A stretch of DNA of 64,000 nt from Paraglaciecola polaris LMG 21857 (GTDB lineage Bacteria > Pseudomonadota > Gammaproteobacteria > Enterobacterales > Alteromonadaceae): assembly GCF_000315055.1 (NCBI RefSeq), contig NZ_BAER01000035.1, positions 1 through 64,000 on the forward strand, in the 5' to 3' direction. The notes beneath the pieces are model-generated. The model made no database searches, had not been told where the DNA came from, and saw only the letters and a list, made by a program, of their open reading frames with translations. Position numbers and translations under genes: made by a program. Shown piece by piece: positions 34,183-44,027 of this stretch; within the stretch, counting starts at the first letter, position 1, and each line of letters opens with the position of its first letter.

Positions 34183-35592
34183 TTAAGCGCTTGGCGTTGA
34201 ACTTGTTTCCATACGCTCAGCACGCTCTGCAATCACACCTGACGCCTGCTCTTGTAAGATAAAAACCACATCTTTTGAGCGCGTGTTAAGCATGGCGTAT
34301 AACAGGGTCATAGGAATAGCGACGACTAAGCCAAGTACTGTCGTTACCAACGCAGTAGAGATACCGCCCGCCATCAACTTAGGGTCACCGGTGCCGAACA
34401 AGGTAATAGCTTGGAAGGTATTGATCATGCCGGTAACTGTGCCCAGTAAACCCATAAGCGGAGCAACAACTGAAATGATTTTGATCATCGTTAGGTTACG
34501 CGACAACTTAGGTATTTCACCCAAAATTGCTTCCGTTAAATGCAGCTCTAGTGACTCTGTATCTGCTCGAGGATATTTGTCGCGTACTTGCATCACACGG
34601 CCAAGAGGATTGTTATCGGTAAACTTGTCAGACTTAAGCTGCTTATTTACTTTGGCTTTGATCAAGGTCAGTGTGATTAAACGCTCTAGTGCTAACAATA
34701 AACCGAGCGCGCCCACGATAAGTATGATGTAGCCGACTAAACCACCCTGCTCAACACGTTCTTTTAAGCTTGGTGCTTGCACTAATAACTTAAGAATTGA
34801 ACCGCCTGTGGGGTCTAAACCGAATTCAACCAAATCACCGTTTGATGTTTGTAGCTCCTGGGCACTAGCGGTATAACGACCCGCTGGCTGGCGAATTAAC
34901 TCACCTAGGGAATTTGTTGCGCCTTCATAGTCTAAGTATTTACCATCAGCAATAAGCGCGAACGTACCAACACGCACTACTTCCTTGCTCACTTTCGCGC
35001 CACCGGCTTCGACCACGTCTGCGTTGAAACGTGTGACCTTACCTGACTCGGTCATTTCACGTTGCATTTCGAACCAAACACGTTCGATTTCATCAATAGA
35101 CGCCAGCTTTGAGCTTGAACCCATTGATTGTGCCATCTCGTCTAGAAATTCGGCGCGGTTAGGAATTTGCGCTGAAATAACAGAATTGAAGAATTTACTC
35201 TTGGTATCGCCAGCCACTTGTTGAAGCACACCGAACAACTCTTTAAGCGAACCCAAACGTTTTGTTAATGCGTCGTTTAAATCGCCTAATTTGAATTCAT
35301 TTTCTTCAAATTGGGTCTCTAATGTTTCTGAAGTAGTAAGCGCGTTGTCACGCAACTTTCCCGCATCACGCAGCATTTGATCTTGTTCTGCGCGTTGTTG
35401 TGCAAAGTCTTTCTCACGTTGAGTATTTTGTTTGCTTTGTTGAAACTGACCTTGCTCAAGTTGCTTTAACAATGCGTCTAAATCTAATGCTGATTCTTTC
35501 TTAGGCAGGGGATCAGCGGCCATCGCCGTGTTTGCCATTAACGAAACCATCAACGTAAGTGCTATATTTTTAACTAATTGATTCATCTTCAT
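34183..35592 (-). CDS. TtpC-like long MotA/TolQ/ExbB protein
   Basis: A 469-residue protein with a signal peptide (ALTLMVSLMANTAMA). A periplasmic coiled-coil region occupies about residues 28-270 (ALLKQLEQGQFQQSKQNTQREKD is the start of the coil). A C-terminal ExbB-like channel domain has spans near 282-300, 375-400 and 415-440, with GLLGTVTGMINTFQ. This is the layout of TtpC, the extra component needed by TonB2 systems in Vibrio and relatives. It lies between the DUF3450 gene (7 bases upstream) and exbB. Confidence 0.88.
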   Translation of the reverse strand: MKMNQLVKNIALTLMVSLMANTAMAADPLPKKESALDLDALLKQLEQGQFQQSKQNTQREKDFAQQRAEQDQMLRDAGKLRDNALTTSETLETQFEENEFKLGDLNDALTKRLGSLKELFGVLQQVAGDTKSKFFNSVISAQIPNRAEFLDEMAQSMGSSSKLASIDEIERVWFEMQREMTESGKVTRFNADVVEAGGAKVSKEVVRVGTFALIADGKYLDYEGATNSLGELIRQPAGRYTASAQELQTSNGDLVEFGLDPTGGSILKLLVQAPSLKERVEQGGLVGYIILIVGALGLLLALERLITLTLIKAKVNKQLKSDKFTDNNPLGRVMQVRDKYPRADTESLELHLTEAILGEIPKLSRNLTMIKIISVVAPLMGLLGTVTGMINTFQAITLFGTGDPKLMAGGISTALVTTVLGLVVAIPMTLLYAMLNTRSKDVVFILQEQASGVIAERAERMETSSTPSA

Positions 35593-35599
35593 CGTGCTC

Positions 35600-36370
35600 T
35601 TAATCTGTGATCGCGACAGGCAACATCAGTAAGTCTGGTGCCATTTGTTTTTTGGCCATACGCAGACCTTTTGTCACTTGGGTACGGTAACTAGACGGTA
35701 ATGTGTCCCACTGTTGGGTTTTAGCATTCCACATACCTTGCATGCCTGCGTCACGCGTTTGGTATATCAACGCGGTACGACCAACACGAAGGAAGTCAAC
35801 GTTGCATTCTTGTCCATCTATGGTTTGCAAACCTGCGTAAGCTTCAAGTGTGCGCCCGTAGTCCATTTCGACTTGGTAGGCTTCCATCACGCGGCGGAAT
35901 TTTTCAGATGGGGCAACATCGGCTTTATCCATCATGCGCTTCAAATCAGCAATTCGTATTGCCCGCTCCTGGGCTAAAAAAGGGACGTCTAATGCGATGA
36001 ATTGCTCTAAGCCGTCTATCATGCGCATCATTAGCGGCGTAATTTGACGCTCGATGACACTGACATCATCAATTGCTGCATTTAAATCCGCCATTTCTTG
36101 TACTTGATTGGCTATTTGCTTACGCAACTGGGTGTTGTATACATCTAACCCTTCCGTCTCTTTATTAATCGTCTTGAATTGCTGCAACTTGTTATCAATC
36201 TGGTCATTGATCTTATTGATTTTCTGTTGAGACGTAGCAGCTGAGTCATTGATCTCTGTCGCTTTTTCAACGGCTGGCTTAAGGTATGCATCTTCTTGGG
36301 CATAACCAGATGCAGATAAAAGCAAACTTACACTGAGTAAGCTAGCTGTTAACTTAGTAGTAGACTTCAT
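35600..36370 (-). CDS. DUF3450 family periplasmic protein, first gene of the TonB2-type operon
   Basis: A 256-residue protein with a signal peptide (LTASLLSVSLLLSASGYA). A long coiled-coil (about residues 35-100, QQKINKINDQIDNKLQQF) precedes a C-terminal domain with VDFLRVGRTALIYQTRDA. DUF3450 proteins are known as partners of TtpC/ExbB/TonB2 clusters, and their coiled-coil probably packs against the similar coil of TtpC. The biochemical role is undetermined. The 606-base gap upstream must contain the operon promoter. Confidence 0.85.
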   Translation of the reverse strand: MKSTTKLTASLLSVSLLLSASGYAQEDAYLKPAVEKATEINDSAATSQQKINKINDQIDNKLQQFKTINKETEGLDVYNTQLRKQIANQVQEMADLNAAIDDVSVIERQITPLMMRMIDGLEQFIALDVPFLAQERAIRIADLKRMMDKADVAPSEKFRRVMEAYQVEMDYGRTLEAYAGLQTIDGQECNVDFLRVGRTALIYQTRDAGMQGMWNAKTQQWDTLPSSYRTQVTKGLRMAKKQMAPDLLMLPVAITD

Positions 36371-36976
36371 GTACTCAAACCCTATTTGAAGGAAATGGCG
36401 AAACAGCGTAAACCTTTCGGATTAGCCAGTTTCATTAAGAATTTGCGCAAGGATAGGGGTTACTCGTGGCATTTTTATGACAGCGATATGACGTATAAGT
36501 GACAGTAATATTTCACTAATGTGACATCCTTGTGGGGTATAGGCTGCCTGCTTATGTATCAGGCAGGTCAGTCAATCATCGTCCTATTATTTTGCTTAAT
36601 TCCCAGGGCATTTCCGTCATTCCACTGCGGAATCCCCTCCTTTATGACACTTGTCTTTACTTTTTATTACTCGCAAGGCTAGCAAGTTGTTCAAATGTCT
36701 CTAATATTTGCAGCGTAAACGAGGCAAATACTGACAATGTGCTAAAGTGCAAAGCGCGAAATTAGCAAGACATTAATACAAGACTTAGGCACAATATGCC
36801 GCCTTATTAGTCTCGTTTTTTGTATGAAATATCCGGGCAAGGTTAATAACCTTAACGTGTGATATTTAAGCATTTGATTCGACTAAAGATTAGCTCTTCG
36901 CAATGCGAAAAAATGCGATGATACAATCGTAGAGTTACATACTTACTATAACCACACATTTACTAGCGGTGACACA
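36371..36976. promoter_or_regulatory. Divergent regulatory region between TonB2 operon and receptor gene
   Basis: No gene is supported in these 606 bases. Three symmetric elements are visible. CTGCCTG/CAGGCAG forms a 7-bp stem around 36543-36566. AAGGTTAATAACCTT is a 15-base palindrome at 36839-36853. TTCGCAATGCGAA is a 13-base palindrome at 36897-36909, 13-25 bases before a possible -10 TACAAT (36922-36927). The last two are candidate operators for the receptor gene. No Fur-like box is seen. Confidence 0.45.
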
Positions 36977-39286
36977 ATGACCAATTTACATAAAGCAGCA
37001 TTAGCGGTTTGTATTCAAAGTGCACTTTTCAGCCACGCCCTTAATGCCCAGGAAGCCCCTGCAGCAAAAGACAAAGGCTTAGAAAAGATCACAGTTACAG
37101 CGCAAAAACGTACGCAAAGTATTCAAGAAGTGCCTATCTCCATTGCGACCTTAAACGGTGAGCGTTTCGAAAGCATTTTCTCTGGTGGTGACGATATTCT
37201 CGCCCTTGCCGTACGTGTTCCTGGCTTATACGCCGAATCGTCTAACGGCCGAGTTGCCCCACGTTTTTATATTCGTGGTTTGGGTAACACTGATTTCGAT
37301 TTAGCCGCCTCACAGCCCGTATCCATAGTGATGGACGATGTTGTAAAAGAAAACGTGATCCTGAAAAGCTTTCCGTTATTCGATGTTGAGCAAGTCGAAG
37401 TGATCCGCGGACCACAAGGGACTTTATTCGGTCGTAACACCACAGCGGGTATAGTTAAGTTTGACTCGGTAAAACCCACGGAAGATTTTGACGCTTACGC
37501 CAAAATGAGCGTAGGTAATCTAGGTACCGTTAATTTTGAAGGCGCGGTCGGCGGCGGTTTAGCGGAAGATCTTTCTGGTCGTTTTTCGGTGTTATCACAA
37601 GACCGTGACGATTGGATCGATAACGGCTTTACCGGTGAAAATGATGCCTTCGGCGGCTTTGACGAAAAAGCTTGGCGTGCTCAACTGCTATACTCGCCAA
37701 TGGAAGACTTCTCTGCCTTACTTAACGTTCACGGTCGCGAGTTAGACGGTACCGCATCGGTATTTCGCGCTAACGTATTCACCAAAGGCAGCAACGATTT
37801 AAATCAAAATTTTGACCGTGACAAAGTTTATTACGATGGCGACATCGACGGAAACGGTGCTGACAACAACCCACAAGAATATGAAAACTACGGTGCATCA
37901 CTTAAGCTTGAATTTGGCTTAGACAACATGTCATTTACCTCTATCACAGCCTATGAAGAAGCGGAAGGCACAAGCCTTGGTGATATTGATGGTGGCGTTT
38001 ATACAAATGACTTAACCACACCCGTGCCCGATGGAATTACCTCGACCATTTTTAACGCAGGATTCGAAGACGTCTTAACCTTCCCCGGCACTATCGGCTT
38101 CAGTGCGGTGACGCAAGATCGGTTAAACGACTTGGAGCAATTCACCCAGGAAATCCGTTTAGCCAGTGAAACCGATGATGCCCTTAGTTGGCAAACCGGT
38201 GCATTTTATTATGATTCATCATTTAACGTGACCAGCATCGATGGCTTCTTTGGCGCAACCACAGTATTCCATGAAAACACCACTTGGGCAGTGTTCGGTC
38301 AAACCTCGTATGAAGTGAACGAGCGCTTGAACGTCACCGGCGGCGTGCGTTACACCCATGACAAAAAATCGTTGCGTGTGGGCGAGCAAAACGTCAACGG
38401 CTTCGCATTAGTTATCGGTGCAGCCGAAGTTCAAGACTATGACGACATCAATGTAGATGACGGACAAGTTAGTTGGGAGCTAAGCGCTAATTATAAGCTA
38501 AATGACGATACTTCAGTATTTGCGCGTTTAGCCAATGGCTTTAGAGCACAATCAATTCAGGGCCGAGACGTTGCCTTCGAAGGGGCTCCTTCAGTAGCCG
38601 ATGCTGAAACCATTAACTCTATCGAATTTGGATTTAAGTCTGATTTACTTGATAACACTCTACGTTTAAACGCCGCGACGTTTTATTATCAAATCGATGA
38701 TATGCAGTTATCTGCCATTGGCGGTGGTGCCAATAACGTTGCGTTAGTTAACGCTGATAAGGGCACGGGTTACGGCTTTGAAATTGATGCCCAATACGTT
38801 GCCAGTGATTATTTGACGTTCACAGCCGGTTATAGCTACAACAAAACGGAAATTAAAGATAATGCACTTACCCTGTCACCCTGTGGCGGAAACTGTACCG
38901 TTCTTGATCCTGTAGTCAATGGCTCCAATGTGTTAATCGATGGCAACCCGTTCCCACAAGCACCTGAAACGATCTTTACCTTCACAGCACGTTATGCAGT
39001 ACCGGTCGGAAATGACGGCGAGTTCTTCGCGTTCACAGACTGGGCTTACCAAGGCGATACGAACCTATTCTTATATGAGTCAGTTGAGTTTCAAACAGAC
39101 GGCAATGTAGAAGGCGGTTTGCGCATCGGTTACGAAAACTTCGAACATAACTACACAGTTGCATTGTTCGGCCGTAACATCACAGATGAAGAAAACGTAA
39201 AAGGCGCGATCGACTTTAACAACCTAACCGGTATCGTTAACCAACCGCGTATCTTTGGTATCGAAGCGAAAGTAAGCTTCTACTAA
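36977..39286 (+). CDS. TonB-dependent outer-membrane receptor
   Basis: A 769-residue receptor. A signal peptide (ending ALNAQ) and the TonB box region LEKITVTAQKR are followed by a plug domain with VPGLYAESSN, PRFYIRGLGN, VEVIRGPQGTLFGRNTTAG and the 22-strand barrel. It ends in a C-terminal phenylalanine/tyrosine strand (PRIFGIEAKVSFY). IRGLGNTDF and the FGRNTTAG plug motif are typical of the large siderophore/carbohydrate-type TBDR family in marine bacteria. It is monocistronic, divergent from the TonB2-type operon that may energise it, and ends at a strong terminator. The ligand is unknown. Confidence 0.9.
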   Translation: MTNLHKAALAVCIQSALFSHALNAQEAPAAKDKGLEKITVTAQKRTQSIQEVPISIATLNGERFESIFSGGDDILALAVRVPGLYAESSNGRVAPRFYIRGLGNTDFDLAASQPVSIVMDDVVKENVILKSFPLFDVEQVEVIRGPQGTLFGRNTTAGIVKFDSVKPTEDFDAYAKMSVGNLGTVNFEGAVGGGLAEDLSGRFSVLSQDRDDWIDNGFTGENDAFGGFDEKAWRAQLLYSPMEDFSALLNVHGRELDGTASVFRANVFTKGSNDLNQNFDRDKVYYDGDIDGNGADNNPQEYENYGASLKLEFGLDNMSFTSITAYEEAEGTSLGDIDGGVYTNDLTTPVPDGITSTIFNAGFEDVLTFPGTIGFSAVTQDRLNDLEQFTQEIRLASETDDALSWQTGAFYYDSSFNVTSIDGFFGATTVFHENTTWAVFGQTSYEVNERLNVTGGVRYTHDKKSLRVGEQNVNGFALVIGAAEVQDYDDINVDDGQVSWELSANYKLNDDTSVFARLANGFRAQSIQGRDVAFEGAPSVADAETINSIEFGFKSDLLDNTLRLNAATFYYQIDDMQLSAIGGGANNVALVNADKGTGYGFEIDAQYVASDYLTFTAGYSYNKTEIKDNALTLSPCGGNCTVLDPVVNGSNVLIDGNPFPQAPETIFTFTARYAVPVGNDGEFFAFTDWAYQGDTNLFLYESVEFQTDGNVEGGLRIGYENFEHNYTVALFGRNITDEENVKGAIDFNNLTGIVNQPRIFGIEAKVSFY

Positions 39287-39356
39287 ATGGTTTTAGCCGT
39301 TGTTAGCTATGTATTTCAAAAGATGCATGGGTAACAATCGCAGGCACAACAAATAC

Positions 39357-39386
39357 AAAAAAGGCAGATGATGATCTGCCTTTTTT
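39357..39386 (+). terminator. Intrinsic terminator after the TonB-dependent receptor
   Basis: A perfect 13-bp stem (39357-39369 with 39374-39386), loop GATG, contains the GGCAGAT core and an A-run/T-run base. The symmetry makes it bidirectional, so it can also stop the FTR1 transcript converging from 39469. Confidence 0.9.
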
Positions 39387-39468
39387 ATGTCCGTTGGTGA
39401 ATGCCCAATTAGAAACACTCAGGTATCAACAACTAAGGGCAAACGCTTTCGCTGTTTGCCCGTAAGTA

Positions 39469-41484
39469 CTAAATAGCCGTACTCGGCGTTTTCTCTTTAC
39501 GTATCGCCATCACCATAAATAACAACACAATTACCCCTTGGGTCAACAACCCTTGCCACGTAGCAGATATCCCCAACCAACTCACGGACACGTCCATGGG
39601 GAAAGGCGCAATGCCAACCACCGCCGCTTCTTGTAGCGCAGAAATTCCTTTACCCGCCAACACAAAGGCCAGAATAAGCATAAAGTACGAGCTAAGCGCA
39701 AAGAATCGTCCAATTGGCAATTTCACCGAGTATTTAAGCATCAACCAAGTAATGAGCGACAGTGCGGCCACAGCAGCCAGTAATCCGTACCACACATAAC
39801 TCACTTGGCTACCATCACCCACAGCTTGGGTAAGCAGAGACTGGTAGAACAAAATGGTTTCAAAGACTTCACGATAAACCGAGATAAACGCCAGCCCAGT
39901 TAAGCCCCATAATGTACCTGTGCTTAAATGGCGCTCTACGTTATTTTGAATATACTCCTGCCACACAGAGGCTTGCGTTTTGCTGTGCATCCAGTAACCC
40001 ACATAGAATAGTATACCGGCAGCAAGCAGTGCAGCACCGCCTTCCATTAACTCACGGGATGCGCCACTGATATTAATCAAGTTCTCTGCTGCCCACCATG
40101 TCAAGCCACCAGCAATTAACGCTGACACCCAACCCAAATGCACGTAACGAATGGCGTCATAGCGCTGGGTTTTCATAAGCACAGTGATCAACGCCAATAC
40201 AATTAATAGTGCTTCTAAACCCTCGCGTAATAATATAATTAACGAAGCAGAAAACATCGCATTATTAGACAGCACTTGGCCGGTTAAGGTGTTATCAACT
40301 TGCTCGAGCTGCCCCAGAATTTGCTGTAATTCTGTCGTTACCTGTTGCTCATTTGACGCAACACTGAGTACATTGCGAAAACTGAGTAACTGACGCTCCA
40401 CCGACTTACGCAACGCGCTGTCTCTGGCATCTAGGTTATTTTCAATCAGCTCAAAGCCATCTAAATAGGCACTAACGGCTAACGTCTGTGCCTGGGCTAA
40501 ATTACCTTCTTGGTACGCCTTTACCGCTGCAATTAAATTCGTTTTGGCGGTCGCGATAGGCGAGTCTGATTGGCTAAAAAACACCTCAGGCATCCCGCGC
40601 CATTGCTCAACTTGGGTCAGGGTTAAATCTTCATGCTGACCAGCAATTTGCACTGGGTTATTGTTGATCCAGCTTTGCAGCGTCATATTCGGTTGAACGT
40701 CATTGACGTGGGTCTTATCAGAAGTTTGAGCAAACGCTAAGCTGCCGGCATAAAACGCCAAAGACCAACGCTGTTGATCGTTAAGCTCGGTAAAAGCACG
40801 CATCGCGGTATCGTTCAAACCGGCGCTAATAGCATCATACAAACCCAACAATGAACGATTTAGCGCACGCTCTTTGTCGGTGAAATTGGTTGGTTGCGGG
40901 CTAAATGATTTCGCTAGGGGGCCATTGCCCTCTCCCGCCGGGCCATGACAGGCAGCACAATTAGTCGCGAACAGTGTGTCCACTTGTGACTGAGGCAACA
41001 GCTGTGCAGGTAATTGAAGTGCAGGCGACATGGCCAATAACTGTTGGCGTATTTGCTGGGTCAAGCCCTGAATTTCATCCATAGACGACTTAGCTAAAAT
41101 CGCCCGTTGTAATGCCTGGGCATTGGCTATCACTGAAGTTTGGCTTAAATCAAAACTCGCTTCGTTTGCATCTCGCAGCGCTGTGCCCTTTTGCAAAATC
41201 AAGCTGGCAAATTGCTGCATTTCTGCAAATTCATCTTCACTTGCTACTTCGCCATTGACCACAGCTTCAGAGTAATCAACACCTATGTACTCAGCCATCT
41301 GCAATATTTGACGGCTTTCTTTAACCACATCAATCTTGCCCTGTTGCTGCGCCGAAATAGAGGCAGAAAAAAACGTACTCATCATGAGCAGCAAAGCCAA
41401 TACCAGTACTTTTGAGCCCGACGGGCTCTGGCGCATAGTGAGTGAAGAAAGTAAGCATTGTAGATAAGGGGGTGAAAATGTCAT
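39469..41484 (-). CDS. FTR1-family iron permease with an N-terminal cytochrome c domain
   Basis: A protein of about 671 residues. A signal peptide (VLVLALLLMMSTFFSASISA) is followed by a periplasmic part with one c-type heme site (CAACH, then a distal Met region). A helical linker precedes a C-terminal FTR1/EfeU-like permease of about seven spans. The two REXXE iron-binding motifs are LREGLEALLIV and YREVFETILFY. Such proteins import iron, with the cytochrome perhaps acting in redox handling; this last point is inference. Starts are uncertain: ATG 41484, the adjacent upstream TTG, or ATG 41436, which would directly begin the signal peptide. A Fur-like box lies about 75-95 bases upstream. Confidence 0.87.
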   Translation of the reverse strand: MTFSPPYLQCLLSSLTMRQSPSGSKVLVLALLLMMSTFFSASISAQQQGKIDVVKESRQILQMAEYIGVDYSEAVVNGEVASEDEFAEMQQFASLILQKGTALRDANEASFDLSQTSVIANAQALQRAILAKSSMDEIQGLTQQIRQQLLAMSPALQLPAQLLPQSQVDTLFATNCAACHGPAGEGNGPLAKSFSPQPTNFTDKERALNRSLLGLYDAISAGLNDTAMRAFTELNDQQRWSLAFYAGSLAFAQTSDKTHVNDVQPNMTLQSWINNNPVQIAGQHEDLTLTQVEQWRGMPEVFFSQSDSPIATAKTNLIAAVKAYQEGNLAQAQTLAVSAYLDGFELIENNLDARDSALRKSVERQLLSFRNVLSVASNEQQVTTELQQILGQLEQVDNTLTGQVLSNNAMFSASLIILLREGLEALLIVLALITVLMKTQRYDAIRYVHLGWVSALIAGGLTWWAAENLINISGASRELMEGGAALLAAGILFYVGYWMHSKTQASVWQEYIQNNVERHLSTGTLWGLTGLAFISVYREVFETILFYQSLLTQAVGDGSQVSYVWYGLLAAVAALSLITWLMLKYSVKLPIGRFFALSSYFMLILAFVLAGKGISALQEAAVVGIAPFPMDVSVSWLGISATWQGLLTQGVIVLLFMVMAIRKEKTPSTAI

Positions 41485-41505
41485 CAAAAGTATTGCCTTA
41501 GAAAT

Positions 41506-41511
41506 ATTATA
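41506..41511 (-). promoter_or_regulatory. Candidate -10 (TATAAT) of the FTR1-type permease gene
   Basis: A perfect TATAAT on the minus strand lies 22 bases before ATG 41484. The -35 position (about 41529-41534) reads CTGGTT, a weak match. Confidence 0.4.
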
Positions 41512-41559
41512 TGCCTTTGTTATACGCTAACCAGTCTGTACTAGGCCGAGCAACACACA

Positions 41560-41578
41560 ACAAATGAGAATCATTGCC
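41560..41578 (-). promoter_or_regulatory. Fur-like box
   Basis: ACAAATGAGAATCATTGCC matches 13 of 19 positions of the classical Fur box, including the central AATGAGAATCATT core. It lies in the 300-base gap upstream of the FTR1-type permease, where iron repression is expected. The remainder of this gap holds no gene I can support. Confidence 0.65.
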
Positions 41579-41784
41579 ATTCTACTTTTTCAACCATGCT
41601 TAAGCAAACTTATTGGCACACAACATTCGCTTTAGCCATGAACCACAAATAAAGGGTAACAATATGATTTATAATTAAATTATTGACATTCCAGCGTAAG
41701 AGATAGCCGATACATAAGATGTTACAGAGTGAGTATTTTTGCTCTTTGCCCAACGAGCACACATCAGCACTGTTGTTATCAGGC

Positions 41785-43182
41785 TTAAGCGGCCTTGTGC
41801 AGCAAGATACTAAATTCAGTTTGCCCGTTTGCAGACTCGACGTTAATCGCCCCCCCTTGGGCTTCGATGATCGCTTTGGCGATGGCCAACCCCAAACCTG
41901 CCCCATCACTGTGTCGTTGGCGGGAAGGATCAACTCGATAGAAACGGTCGAACAGATGTGTTAAATGTTCCTGAGGAATTGTTTCTCCAGGATTTTGTAC
42001 CGAAATACTGATCATATCGCCGTTTTGTTCACTAAGTCTGACGGTGACGGTTTGCCCAGCCACAGTATGGCGGATCGCATTCGATAATAAGTTTGTCAGC
42101 GCGTGACGAAGCAAGGTCTGATCTGCACTGACATAAGTCACGTTTCCTGTTAGTTCCAGCCCTATCTGTGACTCTTCTGCTAACGCTTCAAAGAATTCAA
42201 ACAAGGCATTGATTTCCTCTTTAAGAGACAGACTCTGTTTTTGCGGCTTGATTAAACCATTTTGACTCTTGGCCAGCAGCAACATGTCGCTGATCATTTT
42301 ATTCAACCGTTCTTGTTCTTCTAAGTTCGAAAATAACAGGTCACGATATTCATCGTTACTGCGTGCTTTAGACAAGCTCACTTGGGTTTGGGTAATAATA
42401 TTTGTTAAAGGGGTGCGCAATTCGTGGGCAATATCGGCACTAAAATAAGACAAGCGCAGAAATCCCTCTTCTAGGCGGTCAAGCATATGATTGAACGAGT
42501 ACACCATATCTTCCAGTTCAGAGGGCACTGCATGTTTATCTAGCCGCACATCGAGCTTATTGGTTTGTATATGCCGCATTTTGTCACTTAAACCACGTAA
42601 AGGACTCAACCCCTGATACACAGCAAGCCATGCGGCTAATAAAGTGAGTAGGCATGAACCTAACAATATGTACCAGAGGCTATGTCGTAATTCCGTTAGA
42701 AAATGTGAATGAAAACTCATGTCTATAGCGCTGATCACGCGATACTCTGCATTCGAAGTTTTAATTAAGGTCACCACACCGCGGAACATATTATCGCCGA
42801 GCTGCCATTGCTGAATATCGCTTTGCGTGAATTGAGTCGAAACGGGGGCGTTTTTCGCCACGTCGACGAAATCCAATGCGGAATTACTGAAAAAAGGCCC
42901 ACTGCCACCAATAGCCACTTGATAATAAACCCCGTGATGCCCTGCCACGGCTAACGATAAATTCTGTTGTTCGTCGGCGACTTGCCCATTGTGCTGCACT
43001 AAAGCTTCTTCAATGGAATGCACAATAACGGCGAGTTCTTCCCCATCTTGCTGAACAAAATGGTGTTCAATGGAGCTGATCAATAAATGGCGTACGAGAA
43101 TAAGGCACACTGAAATGGTTATCGCAACAAACAGCACCACTCTGATGGTGAGTGACATGGGTCTTCGATTAACGATTGTCAT
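41785..43182 (-). CDS. copS: Copper-responsive sensor histidine kinase (CusS/CopS-like)
   Basis: Inner-membrane kinase of 465 residues. A first span (about 15-35, [21 protein letters not shown]) and a periplasmic sensor of about 125 residues precede a second span ([21 protein letters not shown]) and HAMP. Then come HisKA with the phospho-acceptor in [11 protein letters not shown] and HATPase_c ([24 protein letters not shown]). The heavy-metal sensor type fits the divergent copABCD operon. ATG 43182 overlaps the regulator gene by 14 bases; a longer frame to 43218 would run deeper into it. Confidence 0.88.
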   Translation of the reverse strand: MTIVNRRPMSLTIRVVLFVAITISVCLILVRHLLISSIEHHFVQQDGEELAVIVHSIEEALVQHNGQVADEQQNLSLAVAGHHGVYYQVAIGGSGPFFSNSALDFVDVAKNAPVSTQFTQSDIQQWQLGDNMFRGVVTLIKTSNAEYRVISAIDMSFHSHFLTELRHSLWYILLGSCLLTLLAAWLAVYQGLSPLRGLSDKMRHIQTNKLDVRLDKHAVPSELEDMVYSFNHMLDRLEEGFLRLSYFSADIAHELRTPLTNIITQTQVSLSKARSNDEYRDLLFSNLEEQERLNKMISDMLLLAKSQNGLIKPQKQSLSLKEEINALFEFFEALAEESQIGLELTGNVTYVSADQTLLRHALTNLLSNAIRHTVAGQTVTVRLSEQNGDMISISVQNPGETIPQEHLTHLFDRFYRVDPSRQRHSDGAGLGLAIAKAIIEAQGGAINVESANGQTEFSILLHKAA

Positions 43183-43861
43183 CAGATAGCTCTTCGTCCA
43201 GTTTGTAGCCCATACCACGAACGGTATGAATTAATTTCGGCTCAAAGTTATCGTCAATTTTTGCCCGTAAGCGCCGTATGGCCACGTCAATCACGTTGGT
43301 GTCACTGTCAAAATTCATATCCCACACCTGAGATGCAATCAGCGAACGAGGTAACACTTCTCCTCGTCTGCGCACCAATAATTCAAGTAAACAAAACTCT
43401 TTATGACTCAAGGAAATTTTCGTCCCATTGCGCATCACCTTACGCTTAGGCAAATCCAAGTGTAAATCTGCCACATGCAGTTGATCTTGCACTTGAGTAA
43501 TGTGACCACGCCTGAGTAATGTGCGTACCCGTGCTAACACCTCAGAAAAAGCGAACGGCTTGGTTAAATAATCATCAGCCCCTAATTCAAGGCCTTTTAC
43601 CCTATCGTCAACACTGTCTCGTGCTGACAAAAAAAGGACGGGTGTATGATTATTCGCCTCACGCATAGACTGTACTATACGCAAGCCACTTACATCGGGC
43701 AGCATCACATCTAAAATAATCACGTCAAAGGATTCAGTCATCGCCTGATGGTGCCCATCTAAGCCATTACGCGCCAATGCCACCATAAACCCGGACTCAG
43801 TTAAGCCTTGCTTCAGATAATCACCGGTTTTTACTTCATCTTCTACTATCAGTAATCGCAT
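43169..43861 (-). CDS. copR: Copper response regulator (CusR/CopR-like, OmpR family)
   Basis: A 230-residue regulator. The receiver domain has the acidic pair in VEDE, the phospho-Asp in [13 protein letters not shown] and Lys in LTKPFAF. A C-terminal winged helix follows ([46 protein letters not shown]). ATG 43861 begins the usual MRLLIVEDE; a longer frame adds 19 atypical residues. The predicted binding site ATTACAACTTTGTCAT lies 70 bases upstream of its own start, in the divergent promoter region with copA. Confidence 0.9.
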   Translation of the reverse strand: MRLLIVEDEVKTGDYLKQGLTESGFMVALARNGLDGHHQAMTESFDVIILDVMLPDVSGLRIVQSMREANNHTPVLFLSARDSVDDRVKGLELGADDYLTKPFAFSEVLARVRTLLRRGHITQVQDQLHVADLHLDLPKRKVMRNGTKISLSHKEFCLLELLVRRRGEVLPRSLIASQVWDMNFDSDTNVIDVAIRRLRAKIDDNFEPKLIHTVRGMGYKLDEELSDDNR

Positions 43862-43930
43862 ATTCAGTTTTAGCCTTGGTGGATGTTCATAAGCTTGCGC
43901 TAGTTTACCTAACAGCAAGGTGACCGTAAG

Positions 43931-43946
43931 ATTACAACTTTGTCAT
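43931..43946. promoter_or_regulatory. CusR/CopR-type operator between copR and copA
   Basis: ATTACAACTTTGTCAT differs at one position from the inverted repeat ATGACAA-N2-TTGTCAT bound by CusR/PcoR-type regulators. It sits in the 166-base gap between divergent copR (start 43861) and copA (start 44028), 34 bases before a possible copA -10 (TAGACT, 43980-43985). Confidence 0.7.
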
Positions 43947-44027
43947 CTTTGCGTCATGTCGGTGACAGGTGCATTTAAGTAGACTGGCAGCATTGAAATA
44001 GAAGATAAAGGTTAAAGGTGATAAAGA

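Noticed and set aside
36532-36765. 77-codon open frame between the TonB2 operon and the receptor gene
   Set aside because: No ribosome site and no protein-like pattern; the region better fits regulatory DNA.
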